Positions 14,478 through 20,769 of a DNA stretch of 20,769 bases are shown here, in pieces. Location: positions 15,422-36,190 of the forward strand of contig DFUX01000011.1 of assembly GCA_002379855.1 (NCBI GenBank), written 5' to 3'. The notes beneath the pieces are model-generated. The model made no database searches. It had not been told where the DNA came from and worked only from the letters and a program-made list of their open reading frames with translations. Every line of letters starts with the position of its first letter. Positions within the stretch are counted from its first letter, which is position 1. Source of the stretch: Cloacimonetes bacterium UBA4175 (GTDB taxonomy: Bacteria > Cloacimonadota > Cloacimonadia > Cloacimonadales > Cloacimonadaceae). The position numbers and the translations under genes were made by a program.

Positions 14478-17329
14478 AGTTCAAGGAGATCCAGAATATA
14501 CTCCTCGAAGATGGTCTGCTGCTGCAAACCCAGGCGGTGGATAAGCTGGTGGAAATTGATGGCAAAGTCTGCACCGATAACAGGGAGGTGTCCAGGGGAG
14601 ACATCTTCGTCTGCATCAAAGGATTCCGCCAGGATGGGCACAACTATATCTCCGACGCCAGAGCCAGGGGAGCAGCACTGGTGGTCTGCGAGGACAGTTT
14701 TAAGGACGCGCATGCTTCGATCAGGGTAAAAGACAGCAGAAAGGCTGCCGCCCTGATAGCCAAAGTTTATTACCAAAACCCAAGTTCCAGCTTCCGCCTG
14801 ATCGGGGTGACCGGCACCAACGGCAAAACAACAAGCTCTCTCTTGATCTTTAAAGCTTTGCGCGAATTGGGTATATCCGCTGGCTGGATCGGTACTTTGG
14901 GGTATTATATCAACGACCGTGAGTTCAGCACCGGGCATACCACGCCTGATATTGTGGAGTTGAATTCCATCTTCGCAAGCATGGCAGGCGAAGGAGTCCA
15001 GTATGTGGTCATGGAGGTGTCTTCCCACGCTTTGGCCCTGGACCGCGTATATGGAGTGGAATTCGATTTCTGCCTCTTCACCAATCTCAGCAGAGACCAT
15101 CTGGATTTCCACCCCAGCATGGAAGAGTATGGCAGGACCAAACAGAAGCTCTTTGAGGCCTCCATCAGGCATAAGGCTGTTTCCATTATAAATGTTGATG
15201 ACAGTTTTGGCCTCCAGACCTATTCTGAACTCAAGGCTCAGGACGCTTTCGTGTTTTCGGTTGGACGCCAGCAGGCGGATTATCTGGTGAGGGATGACCA
15301 CAACACGAACAAGGGATCGTGGGAGCAGACCCGTTTCACAATCACGCACTCTGGTGGAGAAATCCACATCCGCTCTGCTTTGATTGGCAAATTCAACCTG
15401 GAAAACCTCGCCTTAAGCGCGGCGGCTATGTCAATCATGGGTTTTGAATCCCGTCAGATAGAGCAGGGCATAAATGCGGTAAAACCCATCCGTGGCAGGT
15501 TTGAGAGGATACCAAATGAACGGGGCATTGGTGTATTCATCGATTACGCGCATACTCCCGACGCCATAGACAATGTGTTGAGAGCGGCAAGAAGCCTCGA
15601 CCATAAACGGGTACTTTGTTTGATTGGCGCCGGCGGAGAAAGGGACAAGGGCAAAAGGCCGCTGATGTTGAACTCCGCCCTCAAGCATGCGGATGCGGTG
15701 GTAATTGCGGACGATAATCCCCGGGGTGAAAACCCGGAGAATATCATCCGTGACGTCATTGCCGGTTGCGAACTGTGGCTCCCCTGGTGGATAATCCGTA
15801 ACCGCCGGGAAGCGATTCGCTCCATCATCAGGCTGGCACAGCCTGGAGACATAGTCCTGATCTGTGGCAAAGGACATGAAACATACCAGGAAATCTGTGG
15901 CGTCAGGCACCATTTTGATGACGCCGAAGTAGCGCGGGAAGCATTGGCAGAAAGCGCAGATGATGTATATAGAAACGATGCAAAACTGATACTTCCCGTG
16001 GACAGGTTGCTCCTCGATATTTTGTATGGTGTCCCGGAAGATGAGAGCACAGGCTATATTGAGCCAGAGTCTTATGACTACGTTTCCACAGACAGTCGCA
16101 GCATACAATCGGGCTCTGTTTTCTTTGCTCTGGTCGGTGATAATTTTGACGGCCACAAGTTCATTCCTCAGGTTTTACAAGATGACAACAACTTTGCGGT
16201 TGGACAGGTTACCCTGGCGGGTTTCCCAAAAAAATACATAGAGGCTTCTAATACACAATCCGCTATGGGTGACCTGTTCCGCAAGTATTTGTTGATGTTC
16301 AACGTTTACATAATCGCCCTTACCGGCAGCACCGGCAAGACCAGCACGAAAGAACTTCTGGCAAACATCCTCAGCACCAGGTATCCCACCCTCAAGACGG
16401 AGGCCAACGAGAACAACCTGATTGGACTCTGCAAAACATTGGGCAGGCTCAAACCCTGGCACCGCTATGCGGTGTTGGAGCTGGGCACCAACGCGTTTGG
16501 AGAAATCGCCGCCCTGAGTGATGTATGTATGCCCGACGCGGCGATGATCCTGAATGTGGGCCCTTCGCATCTGCAAAATCTGAAAGATGAAGAAGGGGTG
16601 TTCAGGGAAAAGAGTTCCCTGTTCGACCGCTCCCTGGATATCCGGCTCTATGACGCCGATGACAATAGATTCCAGATCTACAAAGCCAAAGGCAAAGGTG
16701 TTGGCAGAGACGAATCAGCCGATTTCCGCATAACCGACATCGAACTAAGCAGCTTTGCCGGCAAGTTTCGATTAAATGGCGAAAGCTACGAGCTGCCCCT
16801 TGCCATGCCCCACATGATCAAAAACAGCGCCTTTGCCATTGCCATGGGAAGCTTGGCAGGCATCCCCCACGCAAGCATCAGGAACGCTCTGCAGCAGCCG
16901 ATCCGCCTGGATCTGAGAATGCAGATAGAGATACTGGAATACTGTATCCTGATTGCCGATTGTTACAACGCCAACCCCGTATCCATGCAAAGCGCCATCG
17001 AATACTGGCATCGCCTGGCTCCGGATCAGGAACATGTGGCAATTCTGGGGGACATGTTGGAACTGGGTGATCAGTCCGCCACTTATCACGACATGATTTC
17101 CACCATTTTGCAGGAAACCGGTTTTGATCTACTGATCACTGTTGGAGATATGGCTGCCCGCTATCATGGGCAGGATTCTGCTATTCCAGCAAAGCACTAC
17201 CCCACCGTCGAAGACCTGATTAAAAATGAAAGCGCTTTAGAGTTCAAAAAAGGTTCTGTGATTCTGGTAAAAGGGTCGCATTCGATCCATTTGGAAAAAG
17301 CTCTTCCCATCATCAGGAATAGGTGCTGA
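14474..17329 (+). CDS. murE-murF: MurE-MurF fusion ligase
   Basis: One uninterrupted 951-residue protein carries two consecutive muropeptide ligases. Residues 1 to ~495 are MurE: TDNREVSRGDIFV (34-46), the P-loop GVTGTNGKTTS (111-121), EVSSHALALDR (181-191), and DNPR (414-417), the signature of enzymes adding meso-diaminopimelate. Residues ~505-951 are MurF: STDSRSIQSGSVFFAL (538-553), the P-loop LTGSTGKTSTKE (616-627), NENNLIGL and DCYNANPVSM (829-838). Both ATP sites look intact, so the fusion should add residue 3 and then D-Ala-D-Ala to UDP-MurNAc-dipeptide. I see no internal stop or restart at the junction. GAGG seven bases before ATG supports the start. Such fusions are known in a few other bacteria, so this is unusual rather than unique. 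Confidence 0.95.
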   Translation: MKFKEIQNILLEDGLLLQTQAVDKLVEIDGKVCTDNREVSRGDIFVCIKGFRQDGHNYISDARARGAALVVCEDSFKDAHASIRVKDSRKAAALIAKVYYQNPSSSFRLIGVTGTNGKTTSSLLIFKALRELGISAGWIGTLGYYINDREFSTGHTTPDIVELNSIFASMAGEGVQYVVMEVSSHALALDRVYGVEFDFCLFTNLSRDHLDFHPSMEEYGRTKQKLFEASIRHKAVSIINVDDSFGLQTYSELKAQDAFVFSVGRQQADYLVRDDHNTNKGSWEQTRFTITHSGGEIHIRSALIGKFNLENLALSAAAMSIMGFESRQIEQGINAVKPIRGRFERIPNERGIGVFIDYAHTPDAIDNVLRAARSLDHKRVLCLIGAGGERDKGKRPLMLNSALKHADAVVIADDNPRGENPENIIRDVIAGCELWLPWWIIRNRREAIRSIIRLAQPGDIVLICGKGHETYQEICGVRHHFDDAEVAREALAESADDVYRNDAKLILPVDRLLLDILYGVPEDESTGYIEPESYDYVSTDSRSIQSGSVFFALVGDNFDGHKFIPQVLQDDNNFAVGQVTLAGFPKKYIEASNTQSAMGDLFRKYLLMFNVYIIALTGSTGKTSTKELLANILSTRYPTLKTEANENNLIGLCKTLGRLKPWHRYAVLELGTNAFGEIAALSDVCMPDAAMILNVGPSHLQNLKDEEGVFREKSSLFDRSLDIRLYDADDNRFQIYKAKGKGVGRDESADFRITDIELSSFAGKFRLNGESYELPLAMPHMIKNSAFAIAMGSLAGIPHASIRNALQQPIRLDLRMQIEILEYCILIADCYNANPVSMQSAIEYWHRLAPDQEHVAILGDMLELGDQSATYHDMISTILQETGFDLLITVGDMAARYHGQDSAIPAKHYPTVEDLIKNESALEFKKGSVILVKGSHSIHLEKALPIIRNRC

Positions 17330-17330
17330 T

Positions 17331-18434
17331 ATGCTTTATTACCTGCTTTTCCCCCTTGCCAAATACAGCATAGTATTCAACGTTTTCCGCTATGTTACTT
17401 TCCGCTCGATCGGGGCTTTTGTGACCTCTTTGTTGTTTACGCTCATCGTGGGGCCTGCGTTCATCAGGCTGTTAAAACGAAAATCGGCCGTGGAAACGAT
17501 CGATGAGGATGTTCCCGAAAAACACCGCATCAAGTCTGGAACACCTACCATGGGCGGTCTGATTATCATCATTGCGCTTTTGTTTTCATCCCTGTTTTGG
17601 AACATAGTCGGCAATCGTGCGATCCTCTTGATGTATCTGACCACAGTATGGTTGGGTATCTTCGGTTTTTTGGATGACTATCTGAAAAACTTTGTAAAAT
17701 CAAAGAAAGGCCTGCTTCCCAAATACAAACTCTGGGGACAGATCAGTATCGGTTTGCTGTTGACCCTGGCCATCTACTTCGGAAGCAGTGCCGGGGACAA
17801 GGTCACTGCTTTGCAAATACCTTTCCTTAAGAATACCTATATTGAATTGGGCTGGTTTTTCATCCCCTTTGTGGTCTTCTTTATTACCGGCACCTCAAAT
17901 GCGGTCAACCTCACCGACGGATTGGACGGCCTGGCTGCCGGCATGCTCGCGTTTTCAGCCCTGGGATTGGGCGTGATGAGTTACCTCAAGGGTAACTTCA
18001 AAGCTGCCGATTACCTCAATTTGGAGTATCTTGCCAACGCAGGCGAATTGACGGTATTCATCTCAGCGCTAATGGGCACTTTAATTGGGTTTTTGTGGTT
18101 CAACTCGCATCCCGCACAGGTATTCATGGGCGACACGGGTTCCCTTACCCTGGGGGGAATCCTGGCAGTTATCTCTGTTTTGCTGAAAGAACAGATCTTT
18201 TTTGTCATTATCGGTTTCCTGTTTGTGGTCGAAACCATGTCTGTAATTCTCCAGCGCAGTTGGTTCAAATACACCAAAAAACGCACGGGGGTTGGCAAAA
18301 GAGTATTCCTTTGCGCGCCCATCCACCATCATTATGAACTGCGTGGTCTGCACGAAGCCAAGATCGTGATGAGATTCTATATTCTGGCAATCCTGCTTGT
18401 TGCCATCGGTCTGAGCACCATTAAGCTGCGTTGA
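17331..18434 (+). CDS. mraY: Phospho-N-acetylmuramoyl-pentapeptide transferase MraY
   Basis: A 367-residue polytopic inner-membrane enzyme that transfers phospho-MurNAc-pentapeptide from UDP to undecaprenyl phosphate, making lipid I. Signatures are KSGTPTMGG (68-76), FLDDYLK (113-119, the Asp pair), NAVNLTDGLDGLA (190-202), MGDTGSL (266-272) and the cytoplasmic APIHHHYEL (329-337). About ten hydrophobic segments are visible. It begins one base after the murE-murF stop, with AGGTG five bases before the ATG. Confidence 0.97.
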   Translation: MLYYLLFPLAKYSIVFNVFRYVTFRSIGAFVTSLLFTLIVGPAFIRLLKRKSAVETIDEDVPEKHRIKSGTPTMGGLIIIIALLFSSLFWNIVGNRAILLMYLTTVWLGIFGFLDDYLKNFVKSKKGLLPKYKLWGQISIGLLLTLAIYFGSSAGDKVTALQIPFLKNTYIELGWFFIPFVVFFITGTSNAVNLTDGLDGLAAGMLAFSALGLGVMSYLKGNFKAADYLNLEYLANAGELTVFISALMGTLIGFLWFNSHPAQVFMGDTGSLTLGGILAVISVLLKEQIFFVIIGFLFVVETMSVILQRSWFKYTKKRTGVGKRVFLCAPIHHHYELRGLHEAKIVMRFYILAILLVAIGLSTIKLR

Positions 18435-18441
18435 GGTTGCT

Positions 18442-19788
18442 GTGTTCGACAATACCTTAGAATATGGAATCTTGGGAATGGCCCGCAGCGGTATAGCCGC
18501 AGCCAGATTGATCAAAGACCTGGGCGGCAAGGTGTTTCTAAGTGAATTGCGCGGCAGTGAACAGGTGAAGGATGCCGGTGAGCTGCAACAGCAATTCGAC
18601 TGCGAGTTTGGCGGTCACACAGACCGCTTGTACCATTGCGACAGGTGGATTGTAAGCCCGGGTATCCCGCTTGATTCCCCCATCATTCTTGCAGGGAAAA
18701 AGAGAAACATTCCCATGATCAGCGAGATCGAACTGGGATATCAGGTAAAAGCTCAGGACAGCAAGATAATAGCGGTTACCGGCTCCAATGGCAAGAGCAC
18801 TGTCGCCTCTCTGATTGATCACCTGCTTAAAAACAATGGCTACCGCAGCATTTTGGCTGGCAACATCGGTGCAGCTTTCTGCAGTTTCCCCATCCATAAA
18901 CCAGGCTATGACTTTATCGTTTTGGAAATCAGCAGTTTTCAACTGGATTTGATCGATACTTTTCGACCCAATGTGGCAGTCCTGCTCAACATCACTCCCG
19001 ACCACATGAACCGCTACGCTGGATTCAACGACTACATCAACTCCAAATTCCGTATATTTGAAAATCAGAGACCTGAAGACACCGCGGTGATCTGCCTGGA
19101 TTCTGAACAGGTTGCGGAACGCCAGAATAGAATACCAGCCAGGCTGCGCCGTTATTCACTACATCTGAAAGCTCCGGACTGCGACGCCTGGATGCAGGAA
19201 GGGGAAATCCGCCTGGGCATACGTCACCGCCTGCCAGTGAAAGACCTTAAAATCATGGGGCCTCACAACTATGCCAATGTCATGGCCGCTCTGCTCGCAG
19301 CGGATGCACTCACAAACGATATAGCTAACCTGATCGATGCAGCCAGGGCATTTATGCCCCTCACCCATCGCCTGGAGTTTGTAGCGGATATTAACGGAGT
19401 GTTGTTTTTCAACGATTCCAAGGCCACCAATACGGATTCGGTGCGCTCAGCCCTGCTTTCCTTCGATAAACCAATACGCATCATCATGGGCGGTTCTGAC
19501 AAGGGCGAGGATTTCTCTGTCCTGACAGAGCTGTTGAAACAGAAAACCAAAAAAGTATATGTGACCGGCGACACAGCCCCACAAATGGAAAAACTCTGGA
19601 AAGATCAGATGGACCTGGAGCATGTGCCAGACTTTGAAGACTGCATTCGCAAAGCCTGGCAAGATTCGCAAACAGGCGATATCGTTGTGCTCTCACCTGC
19701 CTGTGCCAGCTTCGACAGGTTCCGCAACTTTGAACACAGAGGCGACGTTTTCAAGTCCATCGTGGAGAAAATGGCTAATGAAGTCTAA
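18442..19788 (+). CDS. murD: UDP-N-acetylmuramoylalanine-D-glutamate ligase MurD
   Basis: A 448-residue ligase that adds D-Glu to UDP-MurNAc-L-Ala. ATP-binding GSNGKST is at 114-120, THRLE at 308-312, NDSKATN at 324-330 and LSPACASFDRF at 417-427, all diagnostic. The N-terminal nucleotide-binding fold begins YGILGMARSGIAAA. The start is a GTG at 18442, chosen because GAGG sits five bases upstream and no ATG fits; it lies seven bases after mraY. The 3' end overlaps ftsW by 11 bases. Confidence 0.96.
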   Translation: MFDNTLEYGILGMARSGIAAARLIKDLGGKVFLSELRGSEQVKDAGELQQQFDCEFGGHTDRLYHCDRWIVSPGIPLDSPIILAGKKRNIPMISEIELGYQVKAQDSKIIAVTGSNGKSTVASLIDHLLKNNGYRSILAGNIGAAFCSFPIHKPGYDFIVLEISSFQLDLIDTFRPNVAVLLNITPDHMNRYAGFNDYINSKFRIFENQRPEDTAVICLDSEQVAERQNRIPARLRRYSLHLKAPDCDAWMQEGEIRLGIRHRLPVKDLKIMGPHNYANVMAALLAADALTNDIANLIDAARAFMPLTHRLEFVADINGVLFFNDSKATNTDSVRSALLSFDKPIRIIMGGSDKGEDFSVLTELLKQKTKKVYVTGDTAPQMEKLWKDQMDLEHVPDFEDCIRKAWQDSQTGDIVVLSPACASFDRFRNFEHRGDVFKSIVEKMANEV

Positions 19789-20769
19789 GCGGTCAAGAGT
19801 CCAGGATATTATTGTCTCGTTTGACAAGGGAATTCTCTTCAGCTATATCGGACTCTGTCTGATCGGCTTGCTGGTAATGTTGGATATCTCCTCGATGCAA
19901 AGCTCGATGCAAAACTTTTACAGGCATCTGGTTTTCCTGGTGATTTCCTTTGTGACCGTGGTCGTGGTTCTTTACTTCTTCGATCTTCAGAAGCTGAGAT
20001 TCTTAAACAAATACATGATCCTGGCGGTGATCTTACTCCTGATTCTGGTATTGGTGCAAAAAGCGGAAGTGAAAGGGGCAACCAGGGGCTTGAGATTGGG
20101 CTTCATCAACCTGCAACCGAGCTTTCTGGCTCGCTTCGCCCTGATCTTTTTCTTTGCCGGGTTCCTGGAAAACAAGGAACAGGAACTCCGCAACGCCGGA
20201 CTCAAGGAGTTCCTGATCGGGTTTATGCCCCTTGTTCTTTATACCATTGTTATCTTTGTGCTTGTCTTTATGGAAAAGCACCTCAGCACCTTGATAATCG
20301 GCGGCGCCACCTTGTTGGGGATGCTGGTTTACGCGGGGATGAAGAAAAGGCTGATAGTGTTGATCCTGGGTCTTGGTTTGGTGGCAGGCTCTCTGGTCAT
20401 CTTGAAGGGTGAGGAATACAGGTCGGATAGGTTGAAAACCTTCCTGACTTACAACCTTTTTGTGCCCGACAGGCCCGAGCCCGAAAATTCATCCAAAGAG
20501 TATCAAGTCCGGGAAAGCCTGACTGCCTTAACAAGTGGAGGTCTGCTGGGGATGGGAGTTTCCCGGGGCAGAGCCAAACACTACTTTTTGCCCGAAGCCC
20601 GCACCGATTATATTTACACAATCATCGGCGAAGAATTTGGATTCCTGGGAGCATTCCTTGTTCTCGCCCTCCACGCGCTAATCTTTTTCAAAGCCTTCAA
20701 ACTGGCGGAACGGCAGGAAAACGCTTACTATAAGTACCTCTGCGCGGGATTGGCCATGAACATCTTCCT
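19778..20769 (+). CDS. ftsW: FtsW-type SEDS peptidoglycan glycosyltransferase (3' end beyond window)
   Basis: An open frame starts at ATG 19778, inside the end of murD, and runs off the window after about 330 residues, so the gene is partial here. It is a multi-spanning SEDS protein that polymerises septal glycan together with FtsI. FLPEARTDYIYTIIGEEFGF (270-289) carries the conserved catalytic-region aspartate (Asp277) and GEE motif. EKHLST (166-171) occupies the place of the family's PDxG-like motif. The usual QPSE motif reads QPSF (113-116), and the preceding GAxRW reads GATRG. RodA is the alternative, but position in the dcw cluster supports FtsW. GGAG lies ten bases before the start. Confidence 0.9.
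   Translation, partial: MKSKRSRVQDIIVSFDKGILFSYIGLCLIGLLVMLDISSMQSSMQNFYRHLVFLVISFVTVVVVLYFFDLQKLRFLNKYMILAVILLLILVLVQKAEVKGATRGLRLGFINLQPSFLARFALIFFFAGFLENKEQELRNAGLKEFLIGFMPLVLYTIVIFVLVFMEKHLSTLIIGGATLLGMLVYAGMKKRLIVLILGLGLVAGSLVILKGEEYRSDRLKTFLTYNLFVPDRPEPENSSKEYQVRESLTALTSGGLLGMGVSRGRAKHYFLPEARTDYIYTIIGEEFGFLGAFLVLALHALIFFKAFKLAERQENAYYKYLCAGLAMNIF

Noticed and set aside
14246..15367. Long minus-strand open frame opposite ftsI/murE
   Set aside because: Antisense shadow of two motif-rich genes; the encoded sequence shows no recognisable domain.

Overview
The window looks like a chromosomal segment from an anaerobic, Gram-negative-type bacterium of the FCB group, most likely Candidatus Cloacimonadota or a close relative. 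The placement is inferred from three things. Two secreted proteins end in type IX secretion (Por-type) C-terminal sorting domains. The only ribonucleotide reductase visible is the oxygen-sensitive class III pair NrdD/NrdG. The division/cell-wall cluster carries a MurE with the DNPR signature of meso-diaminopimelate-adding enzymes. No marker here fixes the phylum by itself.

Layout. Positions 1-339 are non-coding, with a degenerate ~11-bp periodic repeat. Positions 340-2295 (minus) encode a secreted repeat protein with a fibronectin-III domain and a sorting tail. Positions 2416-7750 (minus) form a tight operon nrdD > nrdG > a B12-binding-type radical SAM protein fused to a DUF2344 domain. Positions 7751-8286 are non-coding, with several hairpins and palindromes. 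Positions 8287-10027 (minus) hold a second secreted protein, a seven-motif FG-GAP propeller with a sorting tail, followed 13 bases later by an unannotated 28-residue membrane peptide with a very good ribosome binding site. Positions 10028-10505 are a divergent intergenic region carrying the promoter of the rightward cluster. From 10506 to the window end (plus) is the dcw cluster: leader peptide, mraZ, rsmH, ftsL, ftsI with PASTA domains, a murE-murF fusion, mraY, murD and a truncated ftsW.

How the genes work together. The nrd operon makes deoxyribonucleotides without oxygen: NrdG uses SAM and a 4Fe-4S cluster to put the glycyl radical on NrdD. The dcw genes make the UDP-MurNAc-pentapeptide (MurD, MurE, MurF), attach it to undecaprenyl phosphate (MraY) and polymerise and cross-link it at the septum (FtsW, FtsI, FtsL). 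RsmH methylates 16S rRNA, and MraZ is the presumed regulator of the cluster. Genes in this cluster overlap by 4 or 11 bases or lie 1-7 bases apart, so they are almost certainly one transcript.

The most unusual points are regulatory and small-protein features. A consensus sigma-70 promoter sits in front of mraZ. Ten-base-spaced GTCA direct repeats lie across its start region and do not match the known TGGG-type MraZ box, and the MraZ DNA-contact loop has diverged too. A 16-codon leader ORF with its own Shine-Dalgarno ends two bases before the mraZ start. The 28-residue membrane peptide lies behind the propeller gene. I saw no CRISPR array, rRNA, tRNA, transposase or phage gene.
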